Assembly (NCBI GenBank): GCA_015501595.1
Contig: JADNRX010000445.1
Span: 1 to 42,350, forward strand
Direction: 5' to 3'
Source of the DNA: Hymenopellis radicata
Taxonomy: Eukaryota; Basidiomycota; Agaricomycetes; Agaricales; Physalacriaceae
DNA: 42,350 nucleotides
The notes below the pieces were generated by a model. It searched no databases and was not told the origin of the DNA. It saw only the letters and a list, made by a program, of their open reading frames with translations. The translations under genes and the position numbers were made by a program. Position 1 is the stretch's first letter; every line of letters starts with the position of its first letter. Below are positions 1 to 9,899 of this stretch, one piece after another.

Positions 1-1080
1 ATCAGCCACGTCCTTGGAAATTCATGAGATCTAGGTGGACAACCGTCGTTAACCCTCAGCCCTGTCGACACCACCGAAGTCTTCCTTCTCCGCGGAGACG
101 CTACTTTTCCAATGAGACCAGATTTGCGTGCTCAAAATCATCGACATACCCGGATTAACTAGGACCATATATGTAGTCGTTGATACCAAGCAGGACTTGT
201 TGCGCTACCCGCCGTTCAAGACAATTGTGAGAAAAAGCTGCATGTATGCATCATTGATAAGCGATAGGCCATAGCAAATACCACGCACGGTGTACACTGC
301 CAGAATGGGCTCCCAACTGCCGGATAGCTGCATCGCTCGTCAGCATGTCAACTCGTAATGGAGAGAAACCAGTGACGTACCATCACAGCCATGTTCACTG
401 TTGTGCCATTGTACCATCATCGGTGTTCGTTGCGGACACTATGGTTCTAGGCGTGCAGAAGAGGTGGATGTGACAGTCATAGGGCCCGACTGAGATTGGT
501 GTACGAGTCGTCTAGTCAACGAGCGAGGTAGTCTGCGAGACGTTCGACGCCGCCGCCGGACACGATGAATGTAGCATTGTGACGTGACGAGGGATCGCGA
601 GGCGCGCTGCACCACTGAGGCGAGACGCAGACAGTAAGGGGTCCGCCGGCATCAGGAAAAAGCCTCCCAGGTATTCTGGGGAAAATCCAGCACTAATTAG
701 TGCTAATCTCAGGAATCGTGCTATTTCTACTAAAATACACGAAATAGTCTCAATTAGGGCGATCTTCCTAGTAGCCCAAACTAATCTGAATAAATGTTCA
801 CACCTTGCATGACAGAAATGACAGTGCCCAAAGAGGATGAATGAATTTGTGAAATTAGCAGATAAATGATACTAATACAGTTGAAAATATCGTTACCATA
901 TGCTCCAAAACCACTTGGGAAGAAGTGTACTGCTCGACATACACTCTGGAGGCTCAGTCCTTTATGACGACATAACGGTACTGATTCCGATGCCTGGCAC
1001 GCGCAACGGACGCTAACAGTTGCATTGGTCTGCGGGATGGTAAATATGTGCTGAAAATTTCACAAGTGAATAGACATACG
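1..1080. other. Leading stretch, no gene recognised
   Basis: No reading frame here resembles a family I know, and I see no tRNA or tandem repeat. Near 665-760 there is an AT-rich patch with the short palindrome ACTAATTAGT, discussed as a possible edge of an old element. Confidence 0.4.
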
Positions 1081-1301
1081 GTTAGGTCCCTGCCGCCGCC
1101 GTGGAGGGAACATGAGAGAACGCATCGGAGAACAAGATCACGGACAACTCACGGTGTCCCGCGCCAACTGCCTGGACAATCGAGAACGATGTGGATGTAA
1201 GTAATGGATAGAAGCTTTCGACACTCGAGGTACACAGCCTGTTTGAAGCTGTCGTGTCGTGGCTGATGACGCTGCCAAATGCACTCGGTATATCGCCAAT
1301 G

Positions 1302-1586
1302 CTAGAGGTGTCCTTCCCCGCTCGGTGACAGATACAAGCGCCGGGGAAAATTGTCTGAACACGTTGAACGTAACCCCCGCATCGCCCTAAGCCGTCCAAC
1401 AACCGTCGTCGCATCTGATCGCTCCTGTGGAATGAAAGAAAGATACGACTCAACCAGTGCTCTGAGCTCATCCGAAGGAAATTCCTGTAACGACGGTCCA
1501 GGCAGGTTATTCTTGAGACTTCGTACTTCCGTGATCAGCGCCACGTCGGACTTGATGTGCGAGAATGGAGCCTTTCCAGTATATAT
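1302..1586 (-). pseudogene. Protein kinase C-lobe remnant (TKL-like)
   Basis: The minus strand reads a TGKAPF motif, then a segment with PSDELRALVESYL and a final RSDATTVVGRLRAM helix before a stop. This is the layout of the kinase C-lobe after the APE/F-helix region. It parallels the better preserved kinase at 5590-6734 (TGRAPF, SDELWRLIQACW, RPSTSDVVSILKDL). The exon begins just after a plausible 3' splice site (TAG at 1587-1589) in the same phase as the equivalent exon of that kinase. Upstream, near 1650-1690, a weak SDFTF may correspond to the SDIYAF motif of the other copy, but no DFG or HRD-like motif is readable. I regard it as a decayed second copy of the same kinase family. The match is by eye to the neighbouring gene and to general kinase C-lobe features. 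Confidence 0.5.
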
Positions 1587-1894
1587 CTACCGGCCGTTGA
1601 AAAGACTCGCCACGACTCACGAAGAGCGGAAGCGACACGGCACTTTCGTGAGGATGAAATGTAAAGTCAGATGTGTCTGGAGCAGAGGGACGTCAGCGGG
1701 ACGACTGAGAACACACGGCACAGGAAATGGAGATTGCAGTTGCCAAGAAACAATTTGTTCAAGTCCAGATCGACCGACGAGACGCCTGTGGTCCGTGCGT
1801 GGGTGCGAAGCACCCACGTGCATGTTTGAGTTGCATCCATTTTTCGAACTCCGCCTTCACAACCTTTCCGTCTCCCCACTACATCTGCAACAGC

Positions 1895-2385
1895 GCCGGA
1901 GTCCCATTTCCACCCAGCCTGCGACGATGGAGGGTCCACGCCGCGATCAATATGCTCATGCAATTTGAAAGAGCGGGCAGGGCAAGAGCGATCAGCCCAC
2001 TATCGTGCACGTTGCTTGTCGGTGAGTACTTGTCAACGAGTTCGTTCGTCGCAATGCTGGTCACCGGCCATTTAGCTCCTACACAAGGTAAATGTTTGTG
2101 AACTTCTTATACTACTGTTGCCGACTGCTGACCACCATCTATTAGTGTCCCAAACAATTCCTTAGGACAGTATGAACATCGTCGGGTGTGTTCTTCCATG
2201 TGACACTACACACATCGACACCAGCGGCGGTGTCCCGTTTTACCTAACCTGCCAGATAATGGAGAGTCCGCGTCACTGCCATTATGCGCAGCAATACGAA
2301 GAAGAACCAGCTCATCGTCGTGCATGCTGCTTGCCGGTGTGCTACATGTCAACATGTCTCTTCACGCTCGTTGTCAGCCACGGTT
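1895..2385. repeat. Diverged tandem duplication (two units, offset about 315-331 bp)
   Basis: The stretch near 1898-2036 reappears near 2229-2350. GGAGTCCCATTTCCACC pairs with GGTGTCCCGTTTTACC, and TGCACGTTGCTTGTCGGTG pairs with TGCATGCTGCTTGCCGGTG, with matching order and a slightly changing offset. Both units read GVPF in one plus-strand frame, but I cannot assign a protein family. Confidence 0.4.
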
Positions 2386-2389
2386 CATG

Positions 2390-4060
2390 CTTCTGTTAAC
2401 CATTTTTGCCAGTCACTCCTGACCGTAGTGCAAGACAGTTTATATCGTCGGCTGGATGCTACACTTGACTCGTCGCTGTTCACATTTATCAACCTATGTG
2501 CGTGTCCTTGTACTCTCTCAGCTCCTTTACTAATAATGTTCCAGCATTTCATCGCCCTACGCTCGTCCTTCGAGAGACCGGACTAGACACCAGACGGTCG
2601 TACATCATGTCCGTGCTCGCGCTATCCTTTCTCTACACCGGCGGTCTGATGCCTGTTTACAGCTTCATCAAACTTGGGTAAACACCCTTATATCTTGTAC
2701 TCCGTCGCCCGTAAGTTGATAATTCTTCTATTTGGATCCTCTGCCGCTCCACTTGTCACGTCTTTGTATTGCCATTATCGATGCAGGAAGGCTCCGGTGG
2801 TGTGGCCAAATGTACGTACATATTCATCTCTTCCCCGTTCATCCACTAATAATTTCATAGAAATCATCGATGATACTGGTGGATGTACTGCATCGTGTCT
2901 CGTGCCGTGTTCTTTTCATGCAGTGTTGCACGCTGTCCTCGTACTAGGTTGTAGCTACATAGCACATCGTAAACAGGCCATGTACCCTTCTTCGCAATAT
3001 TATACGCCGTCCGGCATGTATATCACAACTGTCTGTAACTGAGTACTATATACAACTGTAATGGGTTGGGGATATGCTGTTGGTTTGCTGGAAATCCATG
3101 AGAAGTTGGCGGAAAATGTTGTGCTTTTCCCTGATAATTGAACCAAAAGAGCCAGGGAACCTATTTAAAAAGTAAACCTTTGACAAATGGTGCTATTCTG
3201 TCTAATGGAGGCAGAATAGTCAGATTAGCACTATTCTACGGCTATTCTCAAGATATTACCTGGGCACCTTTTTCCTGATGGGGAAGAAACGACTTGAACG
3301 TTGAAGTCGAAACGAGATGGTGGTGGTTCGAAGTCAAGCAGCAAGGAACCTCCGATCGCACTTTCACGCGCTTTCAAACTCCGACCGGACCTGCTCATCC
3401 CCGCATGAGTGTAACCACCGTGAATTGTAAGGCTCACTTTGCAGAAGTCATCGGCGACTGAAGCAGGATCTCCTCAGTACTGGTCCTATTTGTTGCCCCA
3501 CTGTGGCTGTTTATAACATATTTATTAACCTGCAGGCTGTATGTTAGCTTCAGTTAACATGTGTACGTGCTGCATACCTGTATGTAGCATTGCTACGTGT
3601 ATGTGAATGACACGGGTGGTTTATATTCACCTTTACCAGCCTCTATCACATCTATTGACCTGTAACCAAATAGATGGTGGCCTACATAGTGGCGTAGAAT
3701 CAATCAATGACACTTAACAGGCACGTATGCTAATACTTTGTTCGATGCTACCCTGTATCCCTTCAGAAGTCATCCGACACCTTGTATGCTTTTGTCCCTT
3801 TTTGTGATGACACCTACCATCTCTTTGCAGGCGCCGTTCTAACTTCTCCCCTCACCAACTTCCTCCTGTACGCACATTGTGTCCCTTCCCTGTTGCTATA
3901 CAACAGGGTGGGCATTGACTGTGTGCATCGTGCTCGTCAATAGCCCCCGTGCAATTGCCCGGGGGTCGTTGGCGCGCACGAAAAGACAATCTATTCCTCA
4001 CGGGTATGGGTATACCCAGCACCTGTTCGTTATTGAGAATAAATTAATTTCGTGTCTACC
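2390..4060. other. Stretch without a recognisable gene
   Basis: Several short open frames occur on both strands, but none shows a family motif or a convincing exon-intron series. A near-perfect GC-rich palindrome sits at 3944-3965. If the kinase at 5590 once had an N-lobe exon upstream, I could not find a Gly-loop or catalytic-lysine motif here. Confidence 0.4.
3944..3965. repeat. GC-rich near-palindrome, copy 1
   Basis: CCCCCGTGCAATTGCCCGGG followed by GG is an almost perfect inverted repeat around CAATTG. A second, slightly different copy lies at 5292-5311 inside the GACTCG element. Function unknown. Confidence 0.5.
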
Positions 4061-4069
4061 TAAAGACAC

Positions 4070-4250
4070 TTGCCGAAAGACCAAGATAGGAAAGACAAAC
4101 CCACCGAAAGACCAAGACAGGAAAGACAAACCTGCCAAAAGACTAAGATCAAAAAGACCCACTTGAAAAGACCAAGACTTGGAAAGACTTCGCCGGCAAG
4201 ACCAAGACCAAAAAAGACCTCTGCCAAAAGACCAAGACCGGAAAGACCAA
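4070..4250 (+). repeat. Degenerate tandem repeat built on AAAGACCAAGA, Lys-rich if translated
   Basis: About five or six imperfect units follow the pattern AAAGACCAAGAC, then GGAAAGAC, then a CC-rich spacer. The unit length varies from about 27 to 36 bases. One frame gives short KTKIGKT and KDQDRKDK type stretches. No start or domain supports a real protein, so I treat it as a minisatellite. Confidence 0.75.
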
Positions 4251-4536
4251 TCCTCTGTTTTCCTGATGTAGGGTTGGCTCTGCTAGAATTAAGATATGTT
4301 TGAGTTGCATTGAGCAGCATCTTGAGTCAGTGTGAGCCTGCTGGAGTCAACCCCAGAGCAACCTGAGTTCGGCTGCAGGGGAGAACCTTTCTCAGAGTTT
4401 ACTTGTTAACCTGGATGATTCCCTGTCTCCTGGTCAGCCAGAGTTGACCATGGCATACCACAGCTATCCTGAGCCCCATATCCCTTTTCCTGATGCTCCA
4501 TTTCGTGCTTAACTCTTTTAACAACAAACAAAGGTA

Positions 4537-5530
4537 GAGACCTCAACGAGTCACCGAGTCACCGAGTCATCTGATGACTCGACTCGCCTCGGGCACCTCG
4601 GAGTTCGGACTCGCGTGACTCGCGAGTCACATACTCGCGAGTCCGATCGCGAGTCTGAGTAGCGGCTTACAGACCGCGAGTCATCACACAATGACTCGCA
4701 AATATTTAGATAGATATTTAAACTGAATTTACAAATTTTTTTGGAAGGAAATGGTTCACAACGTCTCGAGAACGAGACATTCGCGATTATCATTGCAGAT
4801 CCGGCGTTCCGGGCCGAGATCCGAAGGACGCGTCAGCGTCTGATCGGGTGGTCTCTCTCTGTTCTGACCTCCACCACGACCACCCGGGGAGCGACGATTG
4901 TCGCCCCCGCTGCTCTGACGATTGTCAGGCAGCCGCTGGGGTGTGTCTCTGGCTTTGGCTCTGTGCCGGGCCTGCCACTGCGGGCTCTGCGCCAGCAGCA
5001 GAGGACGACGACCCGACCAGCTCAAGGACGACGACCCGACCAGCTCAAGGACGACGACCCAGATGACCCGGACAACAATCTGGATGATGGTAACGCGAGG
5101 ATGCTGAGGTGGAGAATAGAAGAGCTGGAGAAGAAGAAGGAGGAGATAATGAGGAGGAGGAGGAGACGTTGACATGTTGACGGCGACGACGACGACCACC
5201 GTCACCACCACCACCACCACCACCTCCTCCTTCTCCTCCACCACACTCTCCTTCCATCACCCCCACCCCATCCTCATGCCCAGTTGACTGTCCCCGTGCC
5301 ATTGCCCGGGGATGCTCACTGAGCATGAACACTGGGAGGTGATTGACTCGCGAGTACTCACGAGTATCTGAGATGACTCGGACTCATGGTGAGTACTCAC
5401 GAGTAGACTCGCGACGACTCGTGAGTCATCGCGAGTCGAGTCCGACGCGAGTCTGAATTAGACTGATTTTTTCGTAAGTACTCACCTCACGAGTCGCGAG
5501 TCTGACTCGCAAATGACTCGTTGAGGTCTC
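4537..5530. mobile_element. 994-bp TA-flanked non-autonomous element with GACTCG arrays
   Basis: The ends are inverted copies of GAGACCTCAACGAGTCA, each flanked by TA (4535-4536 and 5531-5532), as expected for a TA target-site duplication. Both subterminal regions (about 4550-4700 and 5340-5520) are packed with GACTCG or CGAGTC in both orientations. The middle holds low-complexity DNA: a 20-bp unit repeated near 5010-5055, GAGGAGG runs and CACCACC runs. There is no transposase. The layout fits a MITE-like DNA transposon whose subterminal repeats are binding sites for a transposase encoded elsewhere. It lies 59 bp upstream of the first readable kinase exon, so it may have landed in an intron of that gene and separated it from its 5' part. 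Confidence 0.75.
5292..5311. repeat. GC-rich near-palindrome, copy 2
   Basis: CCCCGTGCCATTGCCCGGGG is closely related to the palindrome at 3944-3965. It lies inside the GACTCG element. Confidence 0.45.
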
Positions 5531-5589
5531 TAGCGTGTTAGTAACATTCCTGCTGATATTGTCACATTGCGAGTAACCTGTTCTTTCAG

Positions 5590-6734
5590 AAATTCTGTCA
5601 AGAAGCCTTGACGTGGCAGAGCTTGAGACATGCTTCTATTGTTCCATTTCTGGGTATTGTCGGTGAGGAGTTTCCCACTGCATTATGCATGGTGTCACCA
5701 TGGATGAGGCATGGAACTGTGCTCAAGCATCTAGCTGATAATGGGAGAGCTTCCATCAACAAGCGAGTAAGTACCCCCGCCGATCCTTCAAAGACTTTAT
5801 CTCACCCAGAACGTAGCTTTACGAGATCTCACAAGGTTTGGAATACCTTCATTCTCAACACGTCGTCCATGGCGATCTTCGTGGGGTACGTCATATCTAC
5901 GCTAAGGCTTCATACGTAACCGGTTTTCGAATCATAGTGTAATATCTTAATCAACGACTCGTGGCAAGCATGCTTGACCGACTTTGGACTGACCGTATTT
6001 CACGACGCCACACCTGCGACAAGCACATCCCGGCATGAAGGTTCTGTGCGATGGATGGCGCCCGAGTTACATATGCCGTCAAAGTTCGCAATGGCGCGAT
6101 TCCAGCGGACACCTGCAAGTGACATCTATGCTTTTGGCTGTGTCTGTCTTGAGGTAAGATCTCGGTGTTACCATGCACCAGGAACTAACAGAGCCATTAG
6201 CTATACACTGGCCGTGCCCCCTTCCACGACATCGTCCACGAGACTCAGATCATTTTGGGGGTCATTGAAGGACAACGTCCAGACCGACCGACGTATACCG
6301 ATCCAATTCTATCGGACGAGTTATGGCGGCTCATACAAGCATGCTGGAGTGAGAAATTCAGTGATCGACCTTCTACAAGTGATGTTGTTAGCATTCTGAA
6401 AGATTTGTCACACGTCAGGCAAAATTCCTTAGTGCTTACCGCTGAGACTGATACGTTCTTGCAGCCTCTCCTCCAGGCACTGCCCATGCTGAAGGTACCC
6501 ATACCCAGTCCAAGTGTCGTGGAGTTTGACGGAGACGTGCCCCGATTCGTGGGGCTTACCACCAAGGACGAAGCCCTCCCCGGTATTTCGTTTCACCCAA
6601 TGGACAAGGTGCGCGCGCGACCGAGGGAGGAGGAAAGCGAGGACGACGTAGGAAACCGGCCGACAAAGAAGGTGAAAGGAAAGGGAAAGGCACCGGCGGA
6701 GGGTGAGAAGAAGTTTAGGCTGAGCGAGGTGTAG
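5590..6734 (+). CDS. TKL-type protein kinase, C-lobe only, fused to the family-B basic tail (5'-truncated)
   Basis: Four exons (5590-5766, 5817-5885, 5938-6153, 6201-6734) join in phase 0 with GT-AG introns of 46-52 nt and no internal stop. The spliced protein shows KFCQEALTWQSLRH (alpha-C region), GLEYLHSQHVVHGDLRGCN (catalytic loop with Asp and Asn), DFGL, WMAPEL, SDIYAFGCVCLE, TGRAPF and RPSTSDVV. The Gly-loop and catalytic lysine are missing, so as it stands it could not bind ATP normally. The 994-bp GACTCG element lies immediately upstream. After the kinase fold and a short linker, the last about 50 residues (ALPGISF, MDK, PTKKVKGKGKAPAEGEKKFR) match the C-terminal tail of the B family at 25-38 kb. 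The stop is a TAG where the B copies have CAG. Basidiomycetes carry many such TKL-like kinases; the substrate is unknown. It may be a truncated gene or an expressed remnant. Confidence 0.8.
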
Positions 6735-6835
6735 ACAGTGATTTGTGGATTAACGTCGGGAAGTCTGATTAGTCCTACGACACTCCTGCACCACAAAGGT
6801 CTACGAGAATCCATTAAACACAGTAGGAAATATTA

Positions 6836-7230
6836 GGGTATGTCAAAATTGAATGTAGCAGTTGCTACGGCCTTGCTACAAGTAGTTGCAACAGTAGTTG
6901 CCACAGTCTCGGGGACAATGCAGCGGCTGCCCCGGCACCGTCGGAGTCTTAAATACATTTCTCGCGTTCATCGATAACAGTCATACACGACACGAATGCC
7001 CCCCATAACAGAACGGCAGCGAGTCACCCAAGCTCTTCTTAAAGCCTTCCTTGTATCTCTCATGGCTGAGTGGGAATGAGGAGCAGTGTAGGACGCGACG
7101 CGCGAGAAATATATTTAAAACTCCGACGGCGCCGGGCAGCCGCTGCACTGTCCCCGAGACTGTCGCAACTACTGTAGCAACTACTTGTAGCAAGGCCGTA
7201 GCAACTGCTACATTCAATTTTGACATACCC
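6836..7230. mobile_element. 395-bp MITE with about 130-bp terminal inverted repeats
   Basis: The ends are GGGTATGTCAAAATTGAATG and its inverse, flanked by TA on both sides (6834-6835 and 7231-7232). The inverted arms run to about 6968 and from about 7098 with only scattered mismatches. They leave a central spacer of about 130 bp with no coding potential. TA flanks and long arms fit a Tc1/mariner-class miniature element. It lies 100 bp after the kinase stop and 60 bp before the larger transposon. The arms would form a long hairpin if transcribed. Confidence 0.85.
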
Positions 7231-7293
7231 TATTGTATGTAAACAAGATGTAACGCAGGTCGCATATCAAAGAAATACTTACCTGGTGGGATA

Positions 7294-7320
7294 CAGCTCC
7301 GGACAATCAAAGTCGACAAA
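7294..7320 (+). repeat. Left terminal inverted repeat of the 8.4-kb transposon
   Basis: It starts CAGCTCCGGACAATCAAAG directly after a TA dinucleotide and is identical over 27 bases to the inverse of 15698-15724. Confidence 0.9.
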
Positions 7321-7637
7321 TCTGATCGACCATTTACCTGGCTTTCGGCGACCAATCCGGATGACCGAAAACGTGTTAAATAGTGTCTTTAGGCCCAGTA
7401 GATGATTTTGGCACGAGCCATTTCCCTTTAAAATGAATTTTCAACTTTTCAACTCTGAAAATTTGGCCGAACCCTTAAAACTCGTGGGAAAAACTTCGGA
7501 GAAGGCGGAATCGACTCCTTTTCGCGAGGGCTATCTGATGGTCAACAAATCAGGAAATTTCAACGAGCCGTTCGGCTGCCAGACCACCTTCCTTTTTCGG
7601 ACATTACTGTAGTGTTTCGACCGTAACTTCACAGCCT

Positions 7638-7825
7638 GTGACCCGTTATGGTCTGAAGTTACAGCGAACAGCTTCACAGACCCTTAAATTGCCTTATTTG
7701 GATAGTCCCGCCTATAGTGGGACCTGAAATTTCCTTATTTGGAGGCTCGTGCCTGGACAAAGTGGTCCGTGACCCATTATGGTGTATGTATAGCTTCACT
7801 TCAAAGACCTCCGTGACCCGTTATG
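7638..7825 (+). repeat. Subterminal repeats GTGACCCGTTATG (three copies)
   Basis: Copies lie at 7638-7651, 7769-7782 (one mismatch) and 7813-7825, all in the same orientation, between the left end and the transposase start. A second short repeat, CCTTATTTGGA, occurs twice near 7692 and 7731. Such subterminal repeats are often transposase-binding or promoter sites; that role is inferred here. Confidence 0.6.
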
Positions 7826-7867
7826 TGAATTTGCGGTCGAAACGCTACAGTACCTCTCGCCGTCACC

Positions 7868-8772
7868 ATGAGCCATCGTCGCGGGCGCAAACCAAAGCAG
7901 CATCGCAACATATCTGGCTTGCGAAACCAGAAACCTCCCATCGAGAGCCCGGAAAGGCCACCATCAGAGCCACAATTTAGCCCAGATTGGCCAAGCGAGC
8001 TTGTTGATGACGGCTCTGATGATGAGTGGGATGCACACTTGGACATGGAGGACGGTATGAAGTCACGTCCCGGATCTGATGTGGATTCCGATTCCGAGGT
8101 GGATGTGGATGGTTTCAGAGTTCACACTGGCGTCGGAGTTTCTGGATGATGAGGTTTTCTTGGAGCGGTTATTGACACAAGCAGAGAAGGCGGGTGATAA
8201 GGTGGATGATGAAGATTGGGTTCCACTTCGCGTGCGCGCCCAACGATCGCGGCGAAAACTGGAAGGATGTAAAGGTGCGTTGATTAATGGTTATCATGTT
8301 TTGTCTACTGAATAAGCAGTAGTTCGCGGTCCATACAAGAAGGGCCCCGATGTCGCGTCAAAGGCTGCACGCACTCGGCGTCGATACAAGACATCCATTG
8401 CGCAACAGACCAGCCTCGACGCACATGCATTCACCGTAACAACAAACCCCAAACCCCGCCGCTCTGCCGATACACAATCCGAGAATGAGGACGAACTCGC
8501 CGACGATGAACGCGATGACAGATCTGTCGAGATGCAGTCTGCGTCGGATGCGGATGATGTGGAGATGGATGTGTCAGGGACACGGTCTGATGGCAGCGCC
8601 ATGTCGATCGACGGCTCTGACCCATCAGAGAGCTCGTCGACTGATTCAGCGCCAGATATTCCGAGGGTGGTAGCTGTTGATGAGGAATCGTTTCACGAGT
8701 GGGAGATGGAGGCAGAATACGAGTCTCTCATGTTTGGAGGTGTGGAAGAAATTCGACCTTGGGATGTCATCA
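7868..8772 (+). pseudogene. Transposase N-terminal region (Tc1-like DDE family), frameshifted
   Basis: The start MSHRRGRKPKQHRNISG is basic and typical of the N-terminus of this fungal transposase family. It is followed by an acidic Asp/Ser-rich stretch. A shift of reading frame occurs near 8080-8145, where the homologous reading moves to a frame containing SEFLDDEVFLERLL. A 45-nt GT-AG intron at 8275-8319 leads to an exon reading RGPYKKGPDVASKAARTRRR, which I recognise from the family. Further on, EEIRPWDVIR matches the region just before the IRNFATLRLKG block, but that block lies 5 kb away near 13.9 kb. Homology to the transposase stops at about 8772, marking the left edge of a nested insertion. 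Confidence 0.75.
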
Positions 8773-9157
8773 GGAAACTGGTCCCAGGCCTTGAGGTAGC
8801 TCAAGCTGACTCTGAGACCTCTGGTTGTCCTAAGCAAGTGAAGTTGTGAAGCTTGCCAAGTTAACTTTGGAGAAGGTTCGGCGGGAACCTCCCTCTGAAG
8901 TACATTGAAGCCATCCTGATGGCTCTTTCAGTTACCTCTACCCATCCAAACATCCAGTCACTCCGGCTCCAAGTCAACTCATGTCATGCTAAGATATGTT
9001 CAAGCACATCTCTCGATACACACATTGGGAAGCAAGGGATCACATAAATTGACGGAAACATGCTTTACAGACAGAATATCATCACAGTAATAATACTTAT
9101 ATATGATTAGTAAATAATTGAACGGGCCAAGAATGCTCTTCCGGGCGCCCTGATATC

Positions 9158-9703
9158 TTGCCATCTCCCGCATGCATCATGCTCACACTTGGTCGAGGAC
9201 GGTATCACCATCATCGCCGCCGAGATGGCCATGTTGGCATAGTACACCTTGTTGCACATCAAGTACTGGATATCGACCTAGTAAGAAGAGAGAGTTTAGC
9301 GATAGAGGCAGGGATGGACGGTGACACAGACGAAAAAATCATACCCAGTGCCGCCATGTTGCTCGTCGAGCGGCCATGCGCAGGTCTCTGGCCATCGCAG
9401 GAACACGATGCATGCTGGAGGGGAGGGACCGCATCAGTTGTCCATCTATGTATGATGTCGAAGCCGGTCACATACCAACAAGACCTTTTCTCGCTTACCA
9501 CCTCTTTGATCCGCGCAGCTAGCACATCGTGGGTCTGCTGTATCGCTGTCCTCTCGCATAGCATCCCGTTGTGGCTGACGTAGTCCTGCTGCACTTCCGT
9601 CGAGCCACTCACCAATAGAACACGTGGCTTGCCTTGATGCAGGAGTCGGTAGTCGTGTAAGGCCAGCTCTGTGGGCGCGACGCCGAGGCATTGTCAGCGT
9701 CAT
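9158..9703 (-). pseudogene. Possible multi-exon gene fragment, family unknown
   Basis: On the minus strand a frame reading ELALHDYRLLHQGKPRVLLV continues to TEVQQDYVSHNG and HDVLAARIKEV. It is preceded by a CCCACAG acceptor-like site. A second open piece follows after a TTACTAG acceptor near 9280 (DIQYLMCNKVYYANMAISAA). The coding-like look and splice-like borders suggest exons, but I do not recognise the family. It lies inside the DNA inserted in the transposase. Confidence 0.25.
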
Positions 9704-9899
9704 CCTCGTAAATAGGTATCATCCTCACTGTTGTTCGTAAGCGTCTTCACTCAGTTGTTGGTAATCGTTCTTGCTGTCGTTGATGACCGCTCTTGCAGAC
9801 GCGTCGTCCTCGCGGTCGTGGTTGCTAGTCCTTGCCCGTCGTAGTTGTCGCCCTCACTCGTCGTCGTCCTCATCTGTGGAAATCGTGGCCGTCATCCAT

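Noticed and set aside
1351..1968. 205-codon plus-strand frame
   Set aside because: It overlaps the kinase remnant on the minus strand, which has recognisable motifs; the plus frame has none.
4756..5244. Long minus-strand frame rich in Val and Leu
   Set aside because: It is the translation of CACCACC/GAGGAGG low-complexity DNA inside the GACTCG element; no domain and no codon structure.
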